This document shows, piece after piece, positions 21,212-32,183 of a stretch of 40,662 nucleotides of DNA (position 1 is its first letter; every line of letters begins with the position of its first letter). Under the pieces are notes generated by a model. The model did not search any database. It saw only the letters and a list, made by a program, of their open reading frames with translations, and had not been told where the DNA came from. The translations under genes were made by a program, and so were the position numbers. The stretch is from Diphasiastrum complanatum. Taxonomy: Eukaryota > Streptophyta > Lycopodiopsida > Lycopodiales > Lycopodiaceae. The stretch spans positions 1-40,662 of the forward strand of contig MU835248.1 of the NCBI GenBank assembly GCA_029204225.1, read 5' to 3'.

Positions 21212-23223
21212 CTGATGGCTAAAGGATTCACTCAAGTCCAAGGAGTGGATTATCAAGAAATTTTCAGTCCTCTTGTCAAAATGCAGTCAATCGGGACTCT
21301 AATCGCATTAGCAGCTGCAAAAGATCTCGAGAGGATGTGAAAACATCATTTGTGGTGGCCTAGTCGTTATAGATTTCCACAAAATCAATGAATTACGTAG
21401 TATAAAAGGTTTGATCGTTCCCCAAGAGAGAGAATAATCTCATCTTTTGCATGGTAAATGTATGTATGATGACAAACAGACTAGAGTGTATAAAGTTCAC
21501 AATGAATACTACAGCGACATAACTGGTTATCCAAAGATATTTGGGTAAATTGGCATCCAGGAACACCAATGATGGAACGATTTGGTCAAGGTCTGTAATT
21601 GTAAGAATTACTTTATCTTTCAGGCTCTTCAGGCATCAAGAAGACAGTCAGAACTGACAACAACTAGCAATTAGATTCATCAAGCAAAATCACATTAGCT
21701 AAAAGTTCTTCTTAATCAAACACATAGAATTAGTTTTTATCGCAGGAAGCAAACAAGACAGAGCCTCAATCAATCCCATTATCTGAACATATAGCTCATT
21801 CAGAGTTGAAGGAATTTCTGCTAAAAGTTATATTTAACAGCTTCGGCTAATTCCCTGCACACATTAGTCAGAATTATTACTTGTTGGTGTAGCCTGAAAA
21901 TCCATGTTAGATTAACTGAAATTTAGTATAACTTAAGAAATGTGTGTGACGCAAACAGAACAGTATCACAATCAATCACAGATCATACAGAGTGTGTTCA
22001 CACAAATGATAAGAAGTAATTTTGTGAGGGATAACAGAAGGAAAGAATGTTCAAGCTATAAGAACTTGCTCTTCGCTCTCTATTGATACTCAGCTCCGCG
22101 TAGAAATGCGTATGTACAATGGCACATAGTGCTATCCTTATAGGAATGTTCTTCAGTCTCAATGTCGCTTACGAACCGTCAAATGTCGGTTCTGAACTTC
22201 TATTGCGTCTCTTTAGAACGTCGCAACTTCTACTCAAAATATGAATTTACAAAGTGCGAAATAGGCCTTTACATGTATTTAGGCACTATAGCACATTCTA
22301 TATATATGGAAATTGAAAATTTGTACAATATATGACAAAATCTGGATAATGTGAGATCATAAGACTCCACATCATTTCTCAATGGCTACGTCGAAGAAGA
22401 GCTGTATACCTTCCAACCGGAATGATTCAAAGTCAAAGGCCAAGAGCACAAAGTATGCAAGCTGCACAAAGAGATCTATGGCTTGAAACAGGCTGCAAGG
22501 GCTTGGTTCGAAAGAACCAATGCTTATCTTGGTCAATTAGATTTTGTAAACAATTCAACTGACTGTAATGTTTATTTCAAGCATATAGGTGTCCATTCAG
22601 TTCACATAGCTCTTTACGTAGATGATGCATTTATTTTGTCTAACGACACTTCTTTATTGCACACTATTAAGAGTGATATGTCGAATGAATTTGACATGAC
22701 TGATTTAGGCGTTGTTCATTCTTTGCTAGGAATTCACATTACCAGAATTATACTTCAAACGAAGATATGTCTTGGCCAATAGACATATCTAGAAAACCTT
22801 TTAAAGAGATTTCATATGTCTGTTTGTAAACCAATTGATGCACCAATGGATCCAAGTATAGTATTGACTAAACCCTCTTGTGCTGATTCCAAAAGTGAAG
22901 TACTCTTATCATTCACTTATACGATCTCTAATGCATGCCATGCAGTGCACCAGACCAGATCTAGCATACACTGTAAGCACGTCAAGTCAATACATGTCTA
23001 ATCCTAGGATTTCGCATTGGAAAGCATTAAAGAGAGTGATGAAGTACATTCAAGGAAGTCTAGATCACATTTTATGTTATGATACTTCAATACTGCTCCA
23101 CAACAGAAATGGTCGCAGACATATTCACCAAAGTGCTTTCCAAGATCAAGCATCAAAAAAAATTTAGCATGTTGATGAACCTGACGAAGGCACCAAGGCA
23201 CCCGTCGTGACCTTAAGGAAAAT
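21212..23223 (+). pseudogene. Copia element D reverse transcriptase / RNase H, 5' part lost
   Basis: The plus strand starts abruptly inside reverse transcriptase with MAKGFTQVQGVDYQEIFSPL (about 21214-21275). It is split by a solo LTR and resumes with NGYVEEELY, LKQAARAWFERTNAYL, the catalytic ALYVDDAF (YVDD at 22615-22626) and MTDLGVVHSLLGIHI. Stops and shifts follow at about 22780 and 22900. RPDLAYTVSTSSQYMSNPRI leads into RNase H, and most of that is deleted near 23095. The last part reads VADIFTKVLSKIKHQ. Integrase, protease, gag and the 5' LTR are missing. Reverse transcriptase copies element RNA into DNA, and this copy is dead. Confidence 0.88.
21351..22371. mobile_element. Solo LTR inside element D, target duplication TCATT
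   Basis: The 1021-bp insertion begins TGTGG and ends CCACA and is flanked by TCATT (21346-21350 and 22372-22376). Removing it and one TCATT restores the conserved codons between the two reverse-transcriptase parts. No long frame lies inside. The family is not named. Confidence 0.85.
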
Positions 23224-24507
23224 TGTTGGAAATTAAGTCCATAGTTTTCTCCTTGGTGAATACTATTTCTATTTCAAGATTCTTCCTGCACATTTATGAT
23301 CATTGATCTAGGGTAGATGAAACATCTTTTGGTTCTATGTTTGCTCATCTGATACCTACAGGAATCACAGAGTTTAGACAGCCGAAGTATTCGAAGGACG
23401 ACTATGTCGGGCTTCTAGCTGATCCTCATCCATGGGTAATAACTAAAGGGTAACCATTTCTATTCTCTCTTTTCACATTCGAATGTCAAGTTCAAGAGTT
23501 TGAAGATCATTGAAAACTTGGCCATCTTCAATGATTTTAACAAATCAGGATTTCTAACAGTCTGCAGAAATAAAATGTTTGTCGCACAGTTTGCATTTTT
23601 CAATTTCCGACAATGACTCCTTTTCAACTATTTTGAAGAAGTAAACCTTTGTCGGTTTTTTCGCTCTTTCACAAATGCAAATTGTGATTATTTCGGCATC
23701 ACTTTCAACACCTTCGGGTTTTCTTCAACACCTTAGTGTCTTTGTAGAATGCGAAAAGTGCAAAGGTGCTCTATTTCGACGAGAAACATCTCCAGCTGCT
23801 TTCCAAGAAATGCGAAGTATGTGACATTTTTGTCCATGTCAACGATCTCAAGTCGCCACGTACACCAATTCAGATGTCGTTGTACTCTAAAAATCTAAAA
23901 AGTACACGACCAAGAAATAATTAAGTTAAACTAGTCTTGTAAATATAGATTAGTTAAACATTTCTAGTGATTACAAGGACGCTGGTAATAAATACACCTC
24001 CATCTCGCATCAATCCTTGATGCTCCGTGATGCAAACTTATTCATCTGATCGAAAGATATTCAGCATCCAAGTTACGCGACATTCAAGCTGTAACAATTT
24101 CATGTTGTTCAAGACTTCAGTGTAATATAACAGCAACACTTTCTCATATGTGTCTAACGTAGATGTATGCGTGTTGTGATTTCAATTACATTTCCTACTA
24201 CATGCTTATGCTCGTTCACTCACTCTAATCAGAACATGGATGTCTATGACTCCTTAGTTTCTGATCAGACGATGGCTGTCTTTGACGCCTGAGGAATAGC
24301 ATTATCATATTGCACTGTCATCATACAAAATTATGAAACTGAACTTCATAACTGAAACTATTTTATAGTAATTCCACAACCCATTTATTCTCTTCGGTGG
24401 ATTGTACTCATTCATCTGTTTGAGTATGAACTAATTCATTGGTCCTGTTGCGAACGGGAGTTGTTTCACACTATTTCTCTCAATCTCCCGCTTCGTCATT
24501 TCCAACA
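23224..24507 (+). repeat. Element D 3' LTR, 1284 bp
   Basis: It starts TGTTGGAAAT just after the RNase H end and finishes with the inverted ATTTCCAACA at 24498-24507. This 10-bp perfect inverted repeat fixes both ends. A weak TATA-like AATAAATAC lies near 23987. The polypurine tract is poor (AAGGAAAAT). No second copy lies in the window, so age and target duplication cannot be judged. Confidence 0.8.
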
Positions 24508-24937
24508 CCAATAGGATTCATGGATTCATTTTCAAAATTTGACACAAGCAACTTCTTGCGAAGTATCTACCTCTACAAAACCTTGAGAGCAATTGTTGAA
24601 ATCATACACATCTAAATCTAAAATCTTGGAATATCTCCAATATTGCAATTTGTTTTGCACATCAAATTTAGTTGTGATTTGCTCAAAATCTGTGTCCCAA
24701 ACTTTATAATGTCTTAACATCTATATGTTTTATGATATTATCAACCATGTGGGATCCCAAAAAAATTGAAGTTGGTTGGTGAGCCCAATCCAAGCATGAT
24801 AGACCAACTCACCACATGTGGATCTTAGCATGTATATGAACTACATGCATATGAATGCATGTTTCTGAAATACTTGAAGTGCACACCTTGTGCACATTTT
24901 TCTATGACTCTAATGCTAATATCATTTTCTCGTAAAG
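24508..24937 (-). other. Unrecognised short frame between LTRs
   Basis: A 62-codon minus-strand frame (24532-24720) reads FEQITTKFDVQNKLQYWRYS and DLDVYDFNNCSQGFVEVDTS. Its even composition hints at old coding sequence, but I recognise no domain and it is too short to call. The rest of the stretch up to LTR E is AT-rich and empty. Confidence 0.3.
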
Positions 24938-25603
24938 TGTGAAAACTTGTCAACTAGTTTGTTGGTGATTTGGCATTTTTGGAGGCCTAAATGAAATCTC
25001 AACTTAGAGATAGGTTCGTAATGGTCAATAAAGGCCTAAATAGTGTTTATGCTATTTTTGGCAGGTAGGTAAGTGGATGAGGTCGAGTTTGGACCCAAGT
25101 TTGGACCCATTCTAATTGGCTAAATTTGATACATTGCATCTAGACTTGAATTTATAGGTTTTTCTATTAGTATTTAGAAGTTTTCAATTTACATCAAGTT
25201 TCGAGCAAGTGGCCAAATGACATTTTGAAAGCTAAAAATAGTTGTACCTACGTGGAAAAATTATCATCAATTTTTTTTTTCTTTGTGGAGAATTGATCTC
25301 TTGTGTTTCTATGTCCATCTCATGTGTATTTCTCTTGAAATCTTGGATTTCTATGTGTAGAATGTTGATTTTCTTGTAGATCTTGCTTCCACATGTGTGA
25401 AGTACAGTACTATACTACTGTTGTACAAAAAAGGACAGTACTAAGTCATATCTAAGTGTTTATGATCATATTATTATGCATTTCTAAGTTCTAGCATGCA
25501 TAAAGTAGTGATTTCTATCTTCTAGCTATTTCTAGATGTGCAACCAAATTTGGCTAAGATCTTGTTGATCCATTTAATGTATTTTGGATCTGTATTGTTC
25601 ACA
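24938..25603 (+). repeat. Copia element E 5' LTR (666 bp)
   Basis: It starts TGTGAAAAC, ends GTTCACA, and is followed with no gap by the primer-binding site. A variant of the shared palindrome (CACATGTG, 25390-25397) lies about 206 bp before its end, the same spacing as in element C. A pure T run occurs at about 25270. Confidence 0.85.
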
Positions 25604-25615
25604 TGGTATCAGAGC
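25604..25615 (+). other. Element E primer-binding site
   Basis: TGGTATCAGAGC directly after the LTR end, complementary to initiator-Met tRNA. The leader to the gag ATG at 26184 is 568 bp and has no frame of note. Confidence 0.95.
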
Positions 25616-26183
25616 AGGTTGCAGGCCAAAGTTGGTGGATTTTCCAAATCTAGAGGTTGATTTGAGGACGCCATAAATTCTATCTCAAATCTTGTAGTTT
25701 CAAGTATAGAGTTTGGATCTTTGTGATCTTAAAATCATCTTAGATCAAAATACTTGTAGATGGCCAATTTTTAAAACCACTTACTAGAATGTGGAGAGAA
25801 AAATTGCTCACGATTGTGGATGGTACATTCTATTAAATGAGATATCTAGAATCTAGCTTTTGCATATAGATTTTGCTTGATTCAATATTTTGCATTTTTG
25901 GAGTAACTCTAAATTTGATAGGATCTCTTGATTTTAAGTTGCTGGACATTTTCAAGAGTGTGTTTCAATCTTAGGTGTTGGAAAAAGTTTATAAGATTGT
26001 GTTTAGATATATTGTGATCAAGAAATCAACATTCTATGTGCTAGGATTTGCTAGAAAGAGAAAAAAAAGAGGCAAGATTGTTTCCATATCTTTGTGATTT
26101 ATTCTTGAGTTTCATTTGTTGATTTTCAAGGGAGTGCTAAGTGCATTGGAACATGTTTAAAGAGAAAATACGATCATTGCAAC

Positions 26184-26775
26184 ATGGCAACCTTAAGTGG
26201 CTTCATATTGGAAGTCAACAAATTATTCTACTTGGAAGGTGAGGATGGAATCTTCGCTTAAGATGAATGATTTGATGGATATTGTTGTAGGTGTGGAGGA
26301 GAGACCTTTGGCACCTCAAGAACAATTGAGATATGACAAGAGGCCAAAGAAAGCTTTACATGTGATCAAGATAAAATTGACTAATGAGCTTCTCAAGGAA
26401 GTTGGTAAGTGCTCAACATCAACTGAGGCTTGGGAAGCAGATTTATGAGTCCTCTCGGGTTCTAATCTAAGGAGGCAAATTTTTCAAAGTCTTCAAAAGA
26501 AAGATGAAGGTGCTCATGCTTTTTTTTTTAGAGGTAAAGCTTTGAGTGATGAACTAGCATGTATTAGTAAAAGCATTAAATGTGTGGAACTTTTTCAAGT
26601 TGTTCTTAATGGCTTGTTGGATGATCATGCTAATTTGGTGCAAAATTTTGCTATTCAACAAACCAATCTAACTCTTGATGAAGATGGTGTTGATGAACAA
26701 AATTCAAATGATGCTTCTGTTATGTCATCCTGCTTGTTGGATAATCTTGGGAGATTTTTTCTCTTGATGGATTGA
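26184..26775 (+). pseudogene. Element E gag, zinc-knuckle region deleted
   Basis: ATG at 26184 begins a gag with the same start as element C (MAT, then ILEV). A shift follows, then YSTWKVRMESSLKMNDLMDI and LTNELLKEVGKCSTSTEAWE. Further frame breaks lie at 26448 and about 26540, beside a run of nine or more T. The frame jumps from NFAIQQ directly to TNLTLDEDGVDEQ. In element C these two points are separated by the knuckle region, so several hundred bases, including the RNA-binding motif, are deleted here. It cannot package RNA by itself. Confidence 0.8.
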
Positions 26776-27916
26776 TAGTGGAGCTACATCACATATGGCA
26801 TATCATGAGGAGCATTTGATAGCATTTGAAGGTGACAAAAAGGTGATCTACACGGCCAATGATGGTGAGTGTGCAATGAAAGAGATTGGCACAATTCCTA
26901 TTTTCCTCTCTACGAATAGGAATATGAATTTGAAGGATGTTTTGTTCATTCCATCTATCACTAAGAACCTTCTTAGTGTGAGTCAAATTCTTGACAAGGG
27001 ATTCAAAGTGGAGTTTGATGGTGATGCTTGTTTGATCAAGGAGGAGGATGAATTAATTGCAAAATGGAAGAGGCAAGGTAAGTTGTTCAAACTTGATGCT
27101 TGTGTTGTTGCTAACCAAGTTGGATATTTGGCAAAGGAGCAATTGTCAATGCAAGAGGTATGGCACAAGATATTGGAGCATCTCAAGTACAAGTCATTGG
27201 AGGTGAAGGCAGAGGTAAGTTGTGTTTGGTCTTCCCAATTCTTTAACAAGCTTGAATCATGTTTGTGAGCAATGTGCTTTATCAAAGTCACATAGGTTAC
27301 CTTACAAGAGATCTACATCAAGGTCAAGTAAGCCTTTTCAAGTTGTGCATTCGGATATTCATGGTGTTACTACAATTACCAATGGAGGTGCTAAAATGTA
27401 TGTGACTTTTATTGATGTTTTTAGGAGATTTTGTTGGGTGTATCTACTAAAAAGCAAAGATGAGGTATTTGATGTCTTTGTTAATTTCAAGATTGGAAGG
27501 GAGGTTCAATTTTCTACCAAGATCAAGTGCTTGAGTAGTGACAATGGTGGTGAGTACATTTCTACCAAGTTCAAGGCATTTTGTGATGCAAATGGGATCA
27601 AGAGGGAGCACACAAGCCCAAGGACACCACAACAAAATGGAGAGGCTGAGAGAAAGAATAGAACCTTATGTGAAGGAGCCAAAGCCATGACGTTAGGTGC
27701 AAATCTTTTTAAATTCTTTTGGGATCAAGCTTTGTTGTGTGATAATTTTCTATGCAATAGATGGCCGAGTGTGGTATTGGATGGAAAAACCCCTTTTGAG
27801 ATGATGTTTGGTAGAAGGCCGAGTGTCAAGTTTTTCAAAACTTTTGGATGCATTTGCTATATCAACATCACTCTTGGTGACAGGACAAAAGAGGATCCAT
27901 CTTCAAGAAAAGGATC
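26765..27916 (+). pseudogene. Element E protease and integrase, truncated
   Basis: WIDSGATSHMAYHEE (protease, about 26773-26815) is followed by DVLFIPSITKNLLSVSQILD and the pre-integrase part. A shift at about 27250 follows. The integrase then reads HVCEQCALSKSHRLPY, VVHSDIHGVTTI (first Asp), SSDNGGEYISTKF (second Asp, intact) and GEAERKNRTL (Glu, intact). FKTFGCICYINI and KEDPSSRKG follow, and homology with element C breaks off at about 27916. Most His residues of the HHCC zinc domain are damaged. Everything after the integrase, with the 3' LTR, is missing. It is the closest relative of C in the window. Confidence 0.88.
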
Positions 27917-28085
27917 TCTTCATACCCAAATGGTGATAGATATGCCCACCATCTGCTTGCTGATGATCCGAGTATATGGGCCACAAGCTTGCCCAGACTC
28001 GGTTCCTAGTGTCTCATTATTTGGAGAAGACAATGGCCAGAAAGAGCAGTTTTTCTCAATGATACAGGTTCGCTTTTTGCTGTAA
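27917..28085 (+). other. Unrecognised segment joined to element E
   Basis: Directly after the integrase break, the plus strand reads HTQMVIDMPTICLLMIRVYG and later GEDNGQKEQFFSMIQ, followed by AG/GTTCGC, which resembles a splice donor. A second frame reads PNGDRYAHHLLADDPSIWAT. I cannot name a gene. It could be an exon scrap or another element. Confidence 0.3.
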
Positions 28086-28504
28086 TCCTTTAATAAAATA
28101 CTACACATTTTTTGAAGAACGGCCCATCATGTCAATATCACCTTCCGGGATGCTCTCCCCAAGCACTAGTCCTCAACAAGCATTTCAAGTGACAACAATC
28201 AGCAGATGACAAGTAGAAAATCCTTGAGTGTATGTTGCATTAGGATCCTTTCTTAGGAATTGCATAGCAAATTATTACAAACATACCAATGATTTGCAAA
28301 AAAATATTACAGACAAAACAATGAATTGTTGTGCATGAGCTAGGCATGCAATCCACGGGATACGTCTTGCAAACTACGATAAGTACTCGAATCATGCCAA
28401 AACTATGCAATTTGGACTACTGAGACACAGCTCATAGGAAATTTGACTTTGAATTAGTAGACTGTCGTAGTCAGTCAAAAGAAATATAACAAAAAATAAC
28501 CTAC
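28086..28504. other. No gene seen
   Basis: AT-rich sequence downstream of the trigger-factor gene. Nothing coding was recognised on either strand. Confidence 0.4.
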
Positions 28505-28636
28505 CTACAACATTTTGCCAGTCAGAGGTCTTGACCATTGTCCAATCATATTGCCTTACGAGCTGCTCCAACTACTTTTGAAGCATAAGAAATGTTTTCA
28601 CATAGCTCCTTATATACAGATCTTCCTTGATAAGCT
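28505..28636 (-). pseudogene. Possible exon, unknown gene, with stop
   Basis: The minus strand has an acceptor-like CCCAATAG, then a frame EDLYIRSYVKTFLMLQK, a TAG, and LEQLVRQYDWTMVKTSDWQN, followed by AG/GTAGGT, a strong donor. The amphipathic composition looks real, but the stop and lack of recognised homology make it uncertain. It lies 170 bp downstream of the trigger-factor stop, so it may be another gene's scrap. Confidence 0.3.
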
Positions 28637-28809
28637 CTATTGGGAGCAATAAAAGAAAAAGATCTCAAATCTGCTGCTTGAGCACAATAAGCACAATGAC
28701 GATGCGTCAAAATTTTCACCTATGTACTCAAGAGCATCCCAGAATGGAACTTTGTGCTGGCCCAGCACATGAAAGAGTGACGCTTCAAAACTTTTACCAA
28801 AAATTTGAA

Positions 28810-28914
28810 CTACTTCCTAGCTACGTCTGTTGTTGCATTCTTTTTCACATACTTTATATCACTATGTTCAACAAGCCAGTCCACAACTTTCGATCCTTCA
28901 AGAAGTTCACAAGC
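28810..28914 (-). CDS. TIG: Plastid trigger-factor-like protein, last exon
   Basis: Minus-strand exon of 34 codons plus TAG, preceded by a good acceptor (GCTTGCAG). It reads ACELLEGSKVVDWLVEHSDI and ends KYVKKN plus a short tail. This matches the C-terminal end of trigger-factor chaperones (ILEGAKVLEWL-type motif). In plants this ribosome-associated folding factor is nucleus-encoded and works in the chloroplast stroma. It joins the preceding exon in phase 0. No defect is seen in this exon. The identification rests on my knowledge of the family and was not searched. Confidence 0.72.
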   Translation of the reverse strand, partial: ACELLEGSKVVDWLVEHSDIKYVKKNATTDVARK

Positions 28915-29036
28915 CTGCAAGCAGGTTTAGACAGTACTAAGAGATATAGCTCAAGTACTGTGGAACCTTGGAGCAAAAACAAAACCTCTCCAAGAATTCT
29001 TGGAATAATGTGCAATGAGCAATCAACCAAGTGTAC

Positions 29037-29132
29037 CTGCTCTTTGACACGTCCCTCATCAAACTCTTGACCGTACTTCTTGAATTCTGCAATAGCATTT
29101 TGTATCTCCTCATTCAATTCTTCTTCAGTGTA
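29037..29132 (-). CDS. TIG: Plastid trigger-factor-like protein, penultimate exon
   Basis: Exon of exactly 32 codons between TTTGTGCAG and AG/GTACAC. It reads YTEEELNEEIQNAIAEFKKY, then GQEFDEGRVKEQ. The EEEL...EFKKY...RVKEQ pattern is the C-terminal substrate-cradle arm of trigger factor. Both borders are in phase 0 with the neighbours, and there are no stops. The C-terminal arm binds nascent chains leaving the ribosome. It is separated from the next upstream exon by about 3 kb. Confidence 0.75.
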
Positions 29133-30496
29133 CTGCACAAAAATAAAATGCTCTCTATATCAAATCTCAATCGCTTCAGACGACAATTACAGAAATTTTA
29201 ATCCTTGTTCTTTATTTCTCACGTAGCTTTAAAGGTAGGGTATACATGCGGTTGAGAATTGAGCCAGCCTTAGAATGTCATCTCTGAGTTGAAGCTATTC
29301 TTGAGCTGCATTTCCTACTTGTAGCATAATGTTTAATTTTTTATCGAACTTGATCTGGTTCCTTCAGAATTTCATCCGGTGAATGAAACATCTATCTAGA
29401 AGGAGATTTGCAGGTCAAATGGCTAATCAAAAGTAACAGACAGCATGGCAACACCTTTGAAGTTGAAGACTGCGAACTTATAGTTCAAAGCTTGCAAAGC
29501 TACAACATAAACATTCTGTATTGATAGACAAGGCCTGATTATTGGAAGAAAATCTCAAGCAAACATGAAAGTTAATTGCCACTTTATCAAATGCATTAGC
29601 CAGAATAGATTTCACAGGAGGAAAACAAAAGCATCCAGAACAGATTGAAGAGATGGAAGGTGGAGGCCCATTCTAACTGCAAGGAGACTGTTAAGGGTCT
29701 GGTATAAAGGTTTCCGATGAATGAGAGATCTTGAAAAGAGCCACAAAATCTGTTCTTTTGATTTTACAAGAGTTGGAGGCTTCTCTCTCCCACTTCCTAC
29801 AAGAGAAGATGGGTGTAGCAAAAGAAGAGTGAGGACTTTTTGGTTAGGTTAATAAAATAACTGAAAAAAAAGGCATTGTTAGTAATTTCTCCAATCAATA
29901 ACAAGGAATTTCGTTCTTTGCAATTGAAGTTTTTAAAAAAATTAATACAATTTGAAAAGAATGGGAGGAGGTCAACGGAGATAGAAGGTAAATGGGCAGC
30001 ACTAAGAGGAGGTAAGTTATAAGTCAAATATTATGCACACGGACATTGATATGGAACAAGACACCTATTATTTGTTGGTATTAGAATTATAATGATCATT
30101 ATTGGGCCTCCATCTTAACTTGCTGACCGTAGGCATTCAGATAGTATAAGAAGACATGTGAGCCTCATTAGGATAATTGATCAAATGACTAGTTATTAGT
30201 CCAGTTAGCTTGCTGAGATCAGCTTAGTCAGTTTGAGGAGATATCGGCAGACCCGTACATATGGAACACGAATAAAATAATTCAGACCCTACTTCCCAAA
30301 TTGACTGTCCTATATTTTAACCTGAGATGCTAGTTCAAACTGTTGGCAGCAAGTACAAAAATCAAATTTATATTATTATGAACACAACAATCATAAACCG
30401 GGTTTCCAGTTTCTAGGGATTTCCATAGCTACATATCATCCATAGCACGTCTTTAGGGTCACGAGTGTAAAATCTATCCCTGGAGAGCTCATTTTT

Positions 30497-30585
30497 GCCA
30501 AATTGATCCCTAAACAGTGTTAGCAGCCAAATAAATTCCTAAACAGTTCCTCGCTGCCAAATCAATCCCTCAACAGCCTATTTCT
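30497..30585. repeat. Tandem repeat, 29-30 bp, three copies
   Basis: Units start at 30497, 30526 and 30556 with GCCAAATnnATnCCT, followed by AAACAG or CAACAG. They are diverged. They lie upstream of the decayed primer-binding site and may have been part of an LTR. Confidence 0.7.
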
Positions 30586-30811
30586 AGCACACTCTTAAGG
30601 TTCAAAACAGGCTGGGGGTTGTTTCAAAAGAAACTCAAAAAACAATGCCTATTTGACGAAAATTTTAAAGTTTTATATATTTGTACGGAGCAGCATTTCG
30701 TACATGCCCCCTTGGGTGGACCATTCATTATGGCAATTGTTCGTTCACATATCAATCTATATGCATGCTTCTCTCCATTATGTGTTTTGTATGTGATGTT
30801 TTGCATGTAAA

Positions 30812-30823
30812 ATGGTATCAAAG
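30812..30823 (+). other. Decayed Met-tRNA primer-binding site
   Basis: TGGTATCAAAGC differs by one base from the standard site. It suggests the right end of an old plus-strand LTR just before it. The following 450 bp resemble an untranslated leader, but no gag is seen. Confidence 0.5.
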
Positions 30824-31499
30824 CACATGTTTCGCTTTGAGGTGTTGGGTGTCAATTATATACTAATTAGGGCCATCATTACTACTTGAAACTATTTTTC
30901 AAGTTTTTAAGTTCTGGGTGAAAACCCCAAGTTTGTTCCTTTAACTTTGTTTTTGCTACTAGTTAACTTTTCACTTTTATTTGATCTTTGAATTCCCCTC
31001 TACCAAGCACCCAAGAATATATACGAAATTTGTGTTTTGTGCACAAGAAAGCATAGCAGTGGAAATCTTACTCTCAGCAATTTTCTAAAACTGTCATTTT
31101 CATACCTGTTTTCCTCCTTTTGGACCATTAGATCTTCCTACATTATATAGCAATTGAATTGATTCAGACTTTGTTTTGACAATTCAAAGCGTTCTACTTC
31201 AAAATAAATTAAAAAAACTTAATTGCTCTTCAAAATTTTCAAAAAAACATGGGGAGAAATCACTTTTTGCTCACAAAAAAAAGATTTCGTAGAAATTTGA
31301 TATGAATCTTGATTGGAATCAGCTTGGTTCAGAGGGCTTTGAGTCGCAGTTTGTTGTTACTATGCTATAGTAAGGTGCCCTTGATGCATTTTACAAATCT
31401 TGATTCTGATATGTATAAATTTGCTTTGAAATTTTTAGTTTCTTCCCATTTTTTGGCACTCCAGGTGCCGCATATTGTCCTACTTTTCTATCACCTATT

Positions 31500-31850
31500 G
31501 TGGTTATCATGGACTTCTTCCTGGATAATTGAGACTAGGCGGTTTCCGGCCAATCTCTCCCATCTCTCGTACTGCCGTTGCTCTAGCTGGACTTCCAGCT
31601 CTTATATTTTCGTTGAGGTGAATGCCGGTGTTGTATTCTTCCGGCTACCCAATTCTTGTTCCAAAGAGGTAATCTTGGATTTGCATTTGGATTTGTCTTC
31701 TGTGAGATTGGCCACCGTAGTCCTGAGTTGAATCAATTCCTGTTTCATGGAGTGGAATTCCAGGTTGAGTTGCTCTATTTGCCAAGCTACGAACTGTTCG
31801 TAAGACTTTGTGGGAGCATAGATTTTGATATGGCTAGAATAGGGTGACAA
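31500..31850 (-). pseudogene. Coiled-coil frame of unknown origin
   Basis: ATG at 31850 opens a frame containing VAWQIEQLNLEFHSMKQELI and LTEDKSKCKSKITSLEQELG, classic heptads. After a TAG at about 31602 the same frame continues with a charged stretch, LEVQLEQRQYERWERL. It resembles in style, though not by recognised sequence, the coiled coil of element I. Function unknown. Confidence 0.4.
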
Positions 31851-32130
31851 GAATGAGGAACAGAGAATGAGGAGCAGTGGTAGAAGGAGGTAGAAGGCGG
31901 TAGGACAGAAGAAGAATCAGAGGGTAGGGAGTCCAGTTGCCCCTGCAGGGTACTGCTGTGCAGGCAGTACGGCTGTCTGCATGGCAGCAGGCAAAGAGGA
32001 TAATGAGGGGGGTACATGGTGGGAAAGGGGGAGCTAGCCCCTCCCACTTTCATGGTGCCATGTAAGATCGGAAAGGGATGATGGAGCGATGGAAAGATGG
32101 AGCTTAGGGTGCCATAGCTGGGCTAAACGC

Positions 32131-32150
32131 GAGAGAGAGAGAGAGAGAGT

Positions 32151-32181
<31 letters not shown>

Positions 32182-32182
32182 A
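32131..32182. repeat. (GA)n microsatellite at a splice donor
   Basis: GA repeat of about 50 bp with one GTGAGG interruption. On the minus strand it is a CT repeat that begins directly after the donor GTT of the trigger-factor exon. Confidence 0.95.
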
Positions 32183-32183
32183 C

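Larger units (their letters stand above)
29133..32183 (-). other. 3-kb intron of the trigger-factor gene
   Basis: Bounded by the donor AG/GTTCTC at 32183 and the acceptor GTGCAG at 29133. It holds a (GA)n tract at the donor, a coiled-coil frame, a 29-bp tandem repeat and a decayed primer-binding site, so it grew by insertion of repeats. From 29150 to 30490 I see nothing beyond short shadow frames. Confidence 0.65.

Noticed and set aside
21344-22377. CATCATTT on both sides of the insertion in D as an 8-bp hAT-type duplication
   Set aside because: No hAT termini are present, while TGTGG...CCACA with a 5-bp TCATT fits an LTR. The extra bases match by chance.
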